A stretch of DNA of 64,000 nt from Streptomyces rishiriensis. GTDB taxonomy: Bacteria; Actinomycetota; Actinomycetes; Streptomycetales; Streptomycetaceae. The stretch spans positions 62,001 to 126,000 of the forward strand of contig NZ_BEWA01000012.1 in the NCBI RefSeq assembly GCF_003112535.1, in the 5' to 3' direction. Of the stretch, positions 51,330-59,250 are shown in pieces. A program made the translations under genes and the position numbers. Within the stretch, counting starts at the first letter, position 1. Every line of letters begins with the position of its first letter. The notes under the pieces are model-generated. The model had not been told where the DNA came from. It did no database searches and was given only the letters and a program-made list of their open reading frames with translations.

Positions 51330-52783
51330 CCCGGCACATCCGGCATGCCGCCGTCTTCTGCGCCCTGCTGCTGACAGCGCTCCTGGTCAACGCCGCGCGC
51401 GTCCAGCTCGTCCGGTCCGGGTCCTACGACGACAACCCCGCCAACCGGCGCGGCGCCATCGCCCGTTACGCGCAGCCCCGCGGCGACATCCTCGTCGGCG
51501 GCACCCCGGTCACCGGCTCCCGGGACACCGGTGAGCAGCTGCGCTTCGAGCGCACGTACCAGGACGGGCCGCTGTACGCACCGGTGACCGGGTTCGCCTC
51601 GCAGGTGTACGGGACGACGTTCCTGGAGCACGCCGGCGACGACGTGCTCTCCGGGACGGATCCGCTGCTCTCGCCGTTCCCGCTGTGGAACGACGTCACG
51701 CACGGACGGCCGCCCGGCGGCGACGTGGTGACGACGCTGAACCGCCACGCCCAGTGGGCCGCCTACGAGGGACTGGACGGGCGCAAGGGAGCGGTGGCGG
51801 CGGTGGAGCCGTCGACGGGGCGGGTGCTGGCGCTGGTGTCCAGTCCGTCGTACGACCCGGGCGTGCTGTCCGGCAACGGCGCCCGCGCCGAACGGGCCTG
51901 GGCCCGGCTCAACAGCGACCCGGACAAGCCGATGCTGAACCGCGCGGTGCGGCAGACGTATCCGCCGGGGTCGACCTTCAAGGTGGTCACCGCGGCGGCG
52001 GCGCTGGACGCGGGCGTGGTCACGGACCTGGACGCGCCGACCGACTCCCCCGCCCCCTACCGCCTGCCCGGGACGACGACGAGCCTGACGAACGAGGGCG
52101 AGGGCTGCGAGGACGCGCCCCTGCGGGAGGCCTTCGAGTGGTCGTGCAACACGGTGTTCGCCAAGCTCGGCGTGGACACGGGGCTGGCCGGGATGACCCG
52201 GACGGCTCAGGCGTTCGGCTTCAACGACGACAAGGTGCGGATCCCGTTCGGCGTCGCGCCGAGCACCTTCGACACCTCGCTCGACAGGGCGCAGTTGGCG
52301 TTGTCCTCGATCGGCCAGTACAACACGCGGGCCACCCCGCTCCAGATGGCGATGGTGTCGGCGGCCGTGGCCGACGGAGGGCGGGTGCGCACGCCGTACC
52401 TGGTGGAGCGGACCACGAGGAAGGGCGGGGCGACGGTGGCCACGGCCGGCTCCCGGCCGTCCCGCCAGGCGATGCTTCCCTCGACGGCGCGGCGGCTGCG
52501 GGAGCTGATGGCGGACGTGGTGCGGGAGGGCACCGGGACCAACGCCGCGATCCCGGGCGCGATCGTCGGCGGCAAGACGGGCACCGCCCAGCACGGGCTG
52601 GGCAACGCCGGCATTCCCTACGCCTGGTTCGTCTCCTGGGCGCAGGGCGAGCGGGACCTGGAGCCGAGGGTCGCGGTCGCGGTGGTCGTGGAGGACGGGT
52701 CGGCGCGCCGCGGGGACATCACCGGGGGCGGGATGGCGGCGCCGATCGCTCGGGCGGTGATGGCGGCGGTGCTCAACTCCTGA
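51326..52783 (+). CDS. pbpA: Class B penicillin-binding protein (transpeptidase)
   Basis: This 485-residue protein starts at TTG 51,326 inside the stop of the SEDS gene, with GGGAGA just upstream. The N-terminal anchor is HAAVFCALLLTALLVNAA. The transpeptidase motifs are STFK with Ser216/Lys219, SCN at 273-275 and KTG in GGKTGTAQ near 418. It cross-links peptidoglycan in step with its SEDS partner. The symbol is tentative; Streptomyces have several such pairs. Confidence 0.88.
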   Translation: MTRHIRHAAVFCALLLTALLVNAARVQLVRSGSYDDNPANRRGAIARYAQPRGDILVGGTPVTGSRDTGEQLRFERTYQDGPLYAPVTGFASQVYGTTFLEHAGDDVLSGTDPLLSPFPLWNDVTHGRPPGGDVVTTLNRHAQWAAYEGLDGRKGAVAAVEPSTGRVLALVSSPSYDPGVLSGNGARAERAWARLNSDPDKPMLNRAVRQTYPPGSTFKVVTAAAALDAGVVTDLDAPTDSPAPYRLPGTTTSLTNEGEGCEDAPLREAFEWSCNTVFAKLGVDTGLAGMTRTAQAFGFNDDKVRIPFGVAPSTFDTSLDRAQLALSSIGQYNTRATPLQMAMVSAAVADGGRVRTPYLVERTTRKGGATVATAGSRPSRQAMLPSTARRLRELMADVVREGTGTNAAIPGAIVGGKTGTAQHGLGNAGIPYAWFVSWAQGERDLEPRVAVAVVVEDGSARRGDITGGGMAAPIARAVMAAVLNS

Positions 52784-52862
52784 GACGGACGCTCCACGGG
52801 CTCGGCAAGAAGTGGCGTCCGGGGGATTGACGGCCTTGCTGACAGGCAGTCTCATAAGAGCC

Positions 52863-53801
52863 ATGACGACCCTCACGGATGCCGACGCGCTGGAAGGGCT
52901 GCGGGACGCGCTGGGCCTGCTCAAGGACCGGGAGCAGGTGGCCGAGCGGCTGCTCGCGTCCTCCGCCAAGCACTCCTTCGACCCGGACAAGGAGCTGGAC
53001 TGGGACGCGCCGTTCGAGGACGGCAAGTGGTTCTGGCCGCCGGAGCTCGTGTCGCTGTACGACACGCCGATGTGGCGGCGGATGAGCGAGGAGCAGCGGA
53101 TCCTGCTGTCCCGGCACGAGGCCGCCGCGCTCGCCTCGCTCGGCATCTGGTTCGAGATCATCCTCATGCAGCTGCTCGTGCGGCACATCTACGACAAGGC
53201 CGCGACGAGCGCGCACGTGCGGTACGCGCTGACCGAGATCGAGGACGAGTGCCGGCACTCGAAGATGTTCGCCCGGCTCATCGAGCGCGGCGGCACGCCC
53301 TCGTACCCGGTGAGCCGGGCCCACCAGAACATGGGCCGCCTGTTCAAGACGGTCTCCACGACCCCCGGTTCCTTCACCGCGACCCTGCTCGGCGAGGAGG
53401 TCCTCGACTGGATGCAGCGGCTGACCTTCCCCGACGAGCGGGTCCAGCCGCTGGTCCGGGGCGTCACCCGGATCCACGTCGTGGAGGAGGCCCGGCATGT
53501 GCGCTACGCCCGTGAGGAGCTGCGCCGCCAGATGGTGACGGCGCCGAGGTGGTCGCAGGAGTTCACCCGCGTCACGTCCGGCGAGTTCGCCCGGGTGTTC
53601 TCCGTGGCGTTCGTGAACCCCGAGGTCTACCGGAACGTGGGCCTGGACCGCCGCGAGGCCCTGGCGCAGGTTCAGGCGAGCGGGCACCGGCGGGAGGTCA
53701 TGCAGACGGGAGCGAAGCGGCTGACGGACTTCCTGGACGACATCGGGGTGCTGCGCGGAGTGGGCCGCCGGCTGTGGAAGTCCTCGGGCCTGCTCGCCTG
53801 A
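52863..53801 (+). CDS. AurF-like diiron oxygenase
   Basis: This 312-residue protein shows the ferritin-like iron-binding helices of the AurF (p-aminobenzoate N-oxygenase) family: HEAAALASLGIWFE, ALTEIEDECRHSKMF, and HVVEEARHVRYAREELRR as the last iron helix. Such enzymes oxidise arylamines or act in lipid/polyketide tailoring. It is followed by a TetR gene, which may control it. The substrate is unknown. Confidence 0.85.
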   Translation: MTTLTDADALEGLRDALGLLKDREQVAERLLASSAKHSFDPDKELDWDAPFEDGKWFWPPELVSLYDTPMWRRMSEEQRILLSRHEAAALASLGIWFEIILMQLLVRHIYDKAATSAHVRYALTEIEDECRHSKMFARLIERGGTPSYPVSRAHQNMGRLFKTVSTTPGSFTATLLGEEVLDWMQRLTFPDERVQPLVRGVTRIHVVEEARHVRYAREELRRQMVTAPRWSQEFTRVTSGEFARVFSVAFVNPEVYRNVGLDRREALAQVQASGHRREVMQTGAKRLTDFLDDIGVLRGVGRRLWKSSGLLA

Positions 53802-53805
53802 CGTC

Positions 53806-53840
53806 GCCGGGCGCCGGGCGCCGGGTGCCGGGTGCCGGGC
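53806..53840. repeat. Heptamer tandem repeat (GCCGGGY x5)
   Basis: Five direct copies of GCCGGGC or GCCGGGT lie between the AurF and TetR genes. Confidence 0.85.
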
Positions 53841-53907
53841 GACGGAGCGGGGCGTCGCCCGCCCGGGGCCGGGGCGCTGGACTGTGCGGGCGATTACGCT
53901 GCTCGTC

Positions 53908-54558
53908 ATGACGCCAGCCGCCCCCGCCTACCGTCGCCTCAGCGTCGAGGAGCGCCGCAGTCAGCTTCTCGACGCGGCGCTGTCGCTCTTCGCGCACCGC
54001 GTTCCCGAGGACGTCTCGCTGGACGACGTGGCGGAGGCCGCCGGGGTGTCCCGGCCGCTCGTCTACCGGTATTTCCCCGGCGGCAAGCAGCAGCTGTACG
54101 AGGCCGCCCTGCGCTCCGCCGCCGAGGAGCTGCACCACTGCTTCGACGAGCCCCAGGACGGCCCGCTCCTCCCCCGCCTCGCCCGCGTCCTCGACCGCTA
54201 TCTGACCTTCGTCGGCCGCCATGACGCCGGCTTCAGCGCACTGCTGCAGGGCGGCAGCGTCGTGGAGACCTCCCGCACGACCGCCATCGTGGACGGCGTG
54301 CGACGGGCCGCCGCCGAGGCCATCTACCGCCACCTCGCGGTTGCGGACCCGGGGCCGCGGCTCCGGATGACCGTACGGATGTGGATCACGGCCGTCGAGG
54401 CGGCCTCCCTCATCTGGCTGGACGAGGACAAGCAGCCGCCCGCCGACGAGCTGCGGGACTGGCTGGTCGACCAGTTCGTCGCCGTCCTCGCGGTGACCGC
54501 GGCGCGGGACGCGCAGACCGCCGAACTGGTCCGCGGTGCGCTGAGCACGGAAACCTGA
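53908..54558 (+). CDS. TetR-family regulator
   Basis: This 216-residue protein (ATG at 53,908; a GTG eight codons earlier is possible) has a TetR HTH at about 8-56 (RRSQLLDAALSLFAHRVPED, then VSLDDVAEAAGVSRPLVYRYF). A helical ligand domain follows. It sits just downstream of the AurF-like gene on the same strand and probably responds to its substrate or product. Confidence 0.88.
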   Translation: MTPAAPAYRRLSVEERRSQLLDAALSLFAHRVPEDVSLDDVAEAAGVSRPLVYRYFPGGKQQLYEAALRSAAEELHHCFDEPQDGPLLPRLARVLDRYLTFVGRHDAGFSALLQGGSVVETSRTTAIVDGVRRAAAEAIYRHLAVADPGPRLRMTVRMWITAVEAASLIWLDEDKQPPADELRDWLVDQFVAVLAVTAARDAQTAELVRGALSTET

Positions 54559-54572
54559 TCGACACTGGAACG

Positions 54573-54935
54573 GTGAAGAGCGAAGACATCCCGTTCGAGG
54601 GCGGGCCCATGGACGGCCGGGTGCTGCCCGTGCTGCTGGGCCCGACCGGGCACCCGCCCAAGACGTACCGCATTCCCGTCCCCGACGCGGCCGGGGGGCC
54701 GCCGGCCGTCTTGGTCTACCGGCGCGCACCGCGCGGGCACAGCAAGCGGCTCGGGCTGCCCCAGGGCTGGAAGTACGAGTTCGACCCCGACGCGACGGGG
54801 GACGGGCGGCTGCGGTGGCCCTGGTCCAAGCCCGGTGTGCGAGCGGACGCGCGGCCCGGTGCGGGGCAGGAGGGCCGTCCGTCCGCCACGCCCGACGCCA
54901 CGCCGGAGGGACGGCGGGACGACGCCGACGGGTGA
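54573..54935 (+). CDS. Hypothetical protein, 120 residues
   Basis: The GTG start at 54,573 lies 14 bases after the TetR gene. The sequence (VKSEDIPFEGGPMDGRVLPV, then KTYRIPVPD and VYRRAPRGHSKRLGLPQGWKYEF) suggests a small beta domain with a disordered Asp/Pro/Arg C-terminus. I recall a conserved Streptomyces family but no known function. Confidence 0.65.
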   Translation: MKSEDIPFEGGPMDGRVLPVLLGPTGHPPKTYRIPVPDAAGGPPAVLVYRRAPRGHSKRLGLPQGWKYEFDPDATGDGRLRWPWSKPGVRADARPGAGQEGRPSATPDATPEGRRDDADG

Positions 54936-55038
54936 CGTCGTTGCGCCGAACCGCGCACGCCCGGCGCGCGGACCGCGCGCACACGTCCGATGCTCGCCCT
55001 GCGGGATGGAGGGGCCACCCCGCAGCGGAGGTGATGAC

Positions 55039-56433
55039 GTGTCAGGAAGACTGCTGCGTCTGGCCTGTACGGTCTCCACGGCGGCGCTCGCCGCGCAGAC
55101 CGTGCTGGCTCCCGGACTCGCCGCGGCCACGACGGAGCCGCCGGGGGCCGGCGACCAGGCGACGCTCGCACCACGGACCCCGACCCCGCGACCCGCCCGG
55201 GACGCGGAGGCGGAGTCGGAGTCGGATGCGGGCACGAATGCGGGCACGAGCACGGATGCGGATGCGAGTGCGGATGCGGGCGGGCCGTCCGCCGCCGGAA
55301 CGGACGACCCCGACGCCCCCGAATCCTCCGACGCCTCGGACGCCGGTTCCGACCCGGACCAAGATTCCGGCCCCGGCCCTGGCCCCGGCCCCGGCGGGCG
55401 GACCGTCGCCGAGCTGCTGACGGACCTTCAGCGGCTGTACCGCGAGGCCGAGGCCGCCACCGAGGCCTACAACGCCACCGAGGAGGAACTGCGACGGCGG
55501 CGCGCCGAGACCGGGCGGCTGGACGGCGACCTGGCGAAGGCCCGGCTCTCGCTGCACGACAGCCGCGGCGCGGCCGGACGGCTCGCCCGTCAGCAGTACC
55601 AGGGCAGCACCGCCCTCTCCCCGTACGTACAGCTGCTGCTCGCCCGGGATCCGCAGCACGCCCTCGACCAGGGGCATGTGATCGGCCGGCTGGCACGCGA
55701 GCGGGCGGAGACGGTCGGGCGGCTGAGGAACGGCGAGCGCAGGGCCGACGCGCTGGCCCGCCGGGCCCGCGCCGCCCTCGACGACCAGCTCACTCTCACC
55801 GCGCGCAGGAAGAAGGAGCGCGACGACGTGCGCCGGCGCCTGGACGACGTCCAGAAGCTCCTGGCCTCCCTCACCCCTGAGCAGCTCACCGCGCTCGCCG
55901 CGCTGGAGAGCGACGGGGTGGCGCGGGCGCAGCACAGGCTCGTGGCGTCCGGTGCGCTCGGCGACGACGGCAAGCCGTCCGCGGAGGGCGAGAAGGCCGT
56001 GCGGTATGCGGTGCGCCAGCTCGGCAAACCGTACGAATGGGGGGCGCAGGGGCCGGGGTCGTACGACTGCTCGGGCCTGACCTCGCAGGCCTGGGGGCAG
56101 GCCGGGACGCCGCTCCCGCGGACCAGCGAGGAGCAGTGGGCGCGGCTGAGGAGGATCCCGCTGAAGGAGCTGCGCCCGGGCGACCTGGTGATCTACTTCC
56201 CCGAGGCCACGCATGTGGCGATGTACCTCGGGCAGGGCATGGTGGTGCAGGCGCCGCGGACCGGCGAGAAGGTGAAGCTCTCCCCGCTCGCGTCCAATCC
56301 GGTGCTCGGCGCGGTGCGTCCGGATCCGGGCGGCGTGCCCGTGCGGCGGTACCGGCCGCCGAAGCTCCCGCCCGCCGTGACCGGGGCGGGAGCGGCGCCG
56401 GCTCGTCAGGCTCCGGTCAGCGAGCCCAGGTAG
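55039..56433 (+). CDS. Secreted NlpC/P60 cell-wall endopeptidase
   Basis: This 464-residue protein starts at GTG 55,039 with GGAGGT six bases upstream. It has a signal peptide to about residue 35, an Asp/Ser/Gly/Pro-rich low-complexity stretch to about 120 and a coiled-coil domain at about 120-290. The NlpC/P60 domain at about 315-450 has catalytic Cys344 in GSYDCSGL and His in EATHVAMYLG. The layout matches RipA-type DL-endopeptidases that cut peptidoglycan stems. Its end overlaps that of the convergent monooxygenase gene by 28 bases. Confidence 0.9.
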   Translation: MSGRLLRLACTVSTAALAAQTVLAPGLAAATTEPPGAGDQATLAPRTPTPRPARDAEAESESDAGTNAGTSTDADASADAGGPSAAGTDDPDAPESSDASDAGSDPDQDSGPGPGPGPGGRTVAELLTDLQRLYREAEAATEAYNATEEELRRRRAETGRLDGDLAKARLSLHDSRGAAGRLARQQYQGSTALSPYVQLLLARDPQHALDQGHVIGRLARERAETVGRLRNGERRADALARRARAALDDQLTLTARRKKERDDVRRRLDDVQKLLASLTPEQLTALAALESDGVARAQHRLVASGALGDDGKPSAEGEKAVRYAVRQLGKPYEWGAQGPGSYDCSGLTSQAWGQAGTPLPRTSEEQWARLRRIPLKELRPGDLVIYFPEATHVAMYLGQGMVVQAPRTGEKVKLSPLASNPVLGAVRPDPGGVPVRRYRPPKLPPAVTGAGAAPARQAPVSEPR

Positions 56434-57659
56434 GCGGCCGTCTTCTCGGGCTCGTAGAAGAAGTTCTCGAAGTCGGCCGGGTCGTTGAAGGCGTTGGCGA
56501 AACGATCAGCCGCGGGCTGCAGCTGCCCGGCCGCGCCCAGCAGGTTGACGATGTGCTCCGGCGGCGGGGCCAGCATCGCGTTGGTCCACTTGGTGACGTG
56601 CTGAGCGGTGTCCCAGTACCGGTCGAACGTGGCGCGCATCCACTCCTCGTCGAACTCCTTCTCGCCGCGCTCCAGGATCGACGCGAGGTAGGCGGCCGCG
56701 CACTTGGCGGCGGAGTTGGAGCCCTGACCGGTGATGGGGTCGTTGGCGACGACCACGTCGGCGACGCCGAGGACCAGACCGCCGCCGGGAAGGCGGCCGA
56801 TGGGGTTGCGGACGGTGGGCGCGTAGCGGCCGGCCAGGGTGCCGCCGGCGTCGGTCAGTTCGACCCGGGTGGCCCGCGCGTACTCCCAGGGCGTGAACTT
56901 CTCCATGAGCTCCAGGGTCAGGGAGAGGTGCTCCGCGGGGTCCTTGACGCCGTGGAAGACGTCGAGCGGGCCGCCGGGTATGCCCTCCCAGAACAGGATG
57001 TCCGCGCGGCCGGAGGTGGTGAGCGTGGGCATGACGAAGAGTTCGCCCACGCCGGGGACGAGGTTGCAGCGGACCGCCTCGGTGTCCGGGTGCTCCGGGC
57101 GCGGGCCCAGGCCGTGGACGTAGGAGACGGCGAGCGCGCGCTGCGGCTCGCTGTAGGGCGAGCGCTCGGCGTCGCGGCCGAACATCTGGACGAGCTCGCC
57201 CTTGCCGGCCGACACGAGGACGAGGTCGTAGGCGCGGGAGAAGTAGTCGAGGTCGGAGACGGCCGCGCCGTGGATGATGAGCTGGCCGCCGCGCTGGGCG
57301 AACGTCTCCATCCAGCCGGCCATCTTCACCCGCTGGTCGACGGACTGCGCGTGCCCGTCGAGCCGGCCCAGCCAGTCGATCGCGCGCTGGGTGGGGCCCG
57401 GGTCGTGCGAGCCGGGGGCGGCGACCGAGACGCCGAGGCCCTCGATCTTCGGGGCCTGCTGCTCCCAGAAGTTCAGCTGGAGGTCGCGCTCGTGCTGCAG
57501 GGCGGTGTGGAACATGCACTGCGTCGACATGACCCGACCGGAGCGGATCTCGTCCGCCGTCCGGTTCGACATCAGGGTGACCTCGTACCCGTGCGCCTGG
57601 AGGCCGAGGGCGAGCTGGAGACCGGACTGGCCGGCTCCGACGACGAGTATCTTCCGCAT
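56406..57659 (-). CDS. StyA-like flavin monooxygenase of the conservon operon
   Basis: This 417-residue protein has the FAD-binding Rossmann motif GAGQSGLQLALGL at the start and the second motif GLVLGVADVVVANDPITGQG. The rest matches the styrene/indole monooxygenase oxygenase component (STQCMFHTALQHERDLQL, WEGIPGGPLDVF). A partner flavin reductase would be needed and is not next to it. It lies 22 bases after cvnD, so it is probably the fifth member of the cvn operon, in the position where a P450 is sometimes found in other conservons. Confidence 0.85.
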   Translation of the reverse strand: MRKILVVGAGQSGLQLALGLQAHGYEVTLMSNRTADEIRSGRVMSTQCMFHTALQHERDLQLNFWEQQAPKIEGLGVSVAAPGSHDPGPTQRAIDWLGRLDGHAQSVDQRVKMAGWMETFAQRGGQLIIHGAAVSDLDYFSRAYDLVLVSAGKGELVQMFGRDAERSPYSEPQRALAVSYVHGLGPRPEHPDTEAVRCNLVPGVGELFVMPTLTTSGRADILFWEGIPGGPLDVFHGVKDPAEHLSLTLELMEKFTPWEYARATRVELTDAGGTLAGRYAPTVRNPIGRLPGGGLVLGVADVVVANDPITGQGSNSAAKCAAAYLASILERGEKEFDEEWMRATFDRYWDTAQHVTKWTNAMLAPPPEHIVNLLGAAGQLQPAADRFANAFNDPADFENFFYEPEKTAAYLGSLTGA

Positions 57660-57681
57660 GCGGGGAACTCCTTGAAGGGCC

Positions 57682-58338
57682 TTACTCGGGGGTTGCGTCG
57701 AGCGCGTGGCCCACCAGGGCCAGGAGGGTCTCGATCACCGAGATCCGGCGCCGCGCATCCATGATCATGACAGGTATGTGCGCGGGGATCGTCAGCGCCT
57801 CCCGCACGTCCTCCGGCTCGAACAGCTCGCTGTCGTCGAAGTGGTTGACGGCGACGACGTAGGGCAGTCCGCAGCTCTCGAAGTAGTCCAGCGCGGGGAA
57901 GCAGTCCTTGAGGCGGCGGGTGTCGGCCAGCACGACCGCGCCGATCGCGCCGCGCACCAGGTCGTCCCACATGAACCAGAACCGCTGCTGTCCCGGCGTG
58001 CCGAACAGGTAGAGCACCAGGTCGTCGTCGAGCGTGAGGCGGCCGTAGTCCATCGCGACCGTGGTGGTGGTCTTCTCCGGCGTGCCGGTGAGGTCGTCGG
58101 TCTCCTCGCTGGCCTCGGTCATCAGCGCCTCCGTCTGGAGGGGCTCGATCTCCGAGACGGTGCCGACGAGGGTGGTCTTGCCGACGCCGAAGCCGCCCGC
58201 CACCACGATCTTGGTGGCTATGGGGGCGCGGGTGCGGTCCGTCTGCCACGGCTGCAGGGGTTCGTCGGGCTCGGTCACGGGCTCGACGAGGGGGGCGACG
58301 CCATAGGAGGAGGCGGCGTCAGAGACGACGGAGTCCAC
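57682..58338 (-). CDS. cvnD: Conservon GTPase CvnD
   Basis: This 218-residue small Ras-like GTPase has G1 GGFGVGKTTLVG, G3 FGTPGQQRFWFMWDDL and G4 VNHFDD, the CvnD pattern. It acts with CvnA-C in a membrane-associated signalling complex resembling a eukaryotic G-protein-coupled receptor circuit. The GTG start overlaps the end of cvnC by 20 bases. Confidence 0.9.
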   Translation of the reverse strand: MDSVVSDAASSYGVAPLVEPVTEPDEPLQPWQTDRTRAPIATKIVVAGGFGVGKTTLVGTVSEIEPLQTEALMTEASEETDDLTGTPEKTTTTVAMDYGRLTLDDDLVLYLFGTPGQQRFWFMWDDLVRGAIGAVVLADTRRLKDCFPALDYFESCGLPYVVAVNHFDDSELFEPEDVREALTIPAHIPVMIMDARRRISVIETLLALVGHALDATPE

Positions 58339-58750
58339 TCAGCACCCTTTCCAGCAGAGCGCGGTCGGGACGGCCCGTACCGTGAGCGGTACCGGTGCCG
58401 TACACACGGATCTTTCCCTGGTCCGCGAGGTCGCTGAGGAGCACCCGGACCACGCCGAGCGGCATCTTCAGCAACGCGGAGATCTCGGCCACCGTGCGCA
58501 TACGGCGGCACAGTTCGACGATGGCCCGCAGTTCCGGCATGACCGTGGACTTGAGCGACCCGTTCGTCAGTTCCTTGCGTTCCTCGGGGGCTTCGAGGGC
58601 CGCCACGAACGTCTCGACGAGGAGGACGTGTCCGAAGCGGGTACGGCCGCCGGTGAGCGAATAGGGGCGCACCCGGGCGGGTTTGCGGTCGCCGCCACGG
58701 ACCGGGAGCTGCTGCCTGCCGCCCCGCGGCTGCTGCGGGACGGCGCTCAT
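58319..58750 (-). CDS. cvnC: Conservon protein CvnC (DUF742)
   Basis: This 143-residue DUF742 protein has RVRPYSLTGGRTRF, TVMPELRAIVELCRR and an HTH-like AEISALLKMPLGVVRVLLSDL. The family may link CvnB and the GTPase. The gene overlaps cvnB by four bases (ATGA) and cvnD by 20. Confidence 0.9.
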   Translation of the reverse strand: MSAVPQQPRGGRQQLPVRGGDRKPARVRPYSLTGGRTRFGHVLLVETFVAALEAPEERKELTNGSLKSTVMPELRAIVELCRRMRTVAEISALLKMPLGVVRVLLSDLADQGKIRVYGTGTAHGTGRPDRALLERVLSGLRRL

Positions 58751-59250
58751 CCGATGCTCCCCGTCGTGGCGGACTCCAGCGACTGCCGCAGCTCGCTGCG
58801 CAGTTCGGGGGTCAGGACGTGTCCGGCGCGGCCCACGAAGAGCGCCATGTGGTACGCCACCACGCTCATGTCGCAGTCGGCGGAGCCGTGCACGCCCAGG
58901 AGCGAGCCGTCGCTGATCGACATGACGAAGAGGCTGCCCTCGTCCATCGCGATCATGGTGTGTTTCACCCCGCCGAACGCCATGAGCTTGGCGGCGCCGA
59001 TGGTGAGGCTGCCGATGCCCGAGACGATGGTGGCGAGGTCGGCGGAGGAGCCGCGCGGGCCGGAGGGCCTGGTCTCGCGGGCCTGGCGGGCCTCGTCGTT
59101 GTGGGCTGCGTCCGAGGACAGCAGGAGCAGGCCGTCCGAGGACACGACGGCGACGGACTGGATGCCGGGGACCTCCTCCACGAGGTTGGTCAACAGCCAG
59201 TGCAGGTTACGGGCTTCACTGCTCAGTCCGAAGGTACTGGGCGCGGTCAA
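58747..59250 (-). CDS. cvnB: Conservon protein CvnB (roadblock/LC7)
   Basis: This 167-residue roadblock-domain protein (ARNLHWLLTNLVEEVPGIQS, VVSSDGLLLLSSD) resembles MglB-type GTPase regulators and probably acts on CvnD. It overlaps the ends of both neighbours by four bases. Confidence 0.9.
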   Translation of the reverse strand: MTAPSTFGLSSEARNLHWLLTNLVEEVPGIQSVAVVSSDGLLLLSSDAAHNDEARQARETRPSGPRGSSADLATIVSGIGSLTIGAAKLMAFGGVKHTMIAMDEGSLFVMSISDGSLLGVHGSADCDMSVVAYHMALFVGRAGHVLTPELRSELRQSLESATTGSIG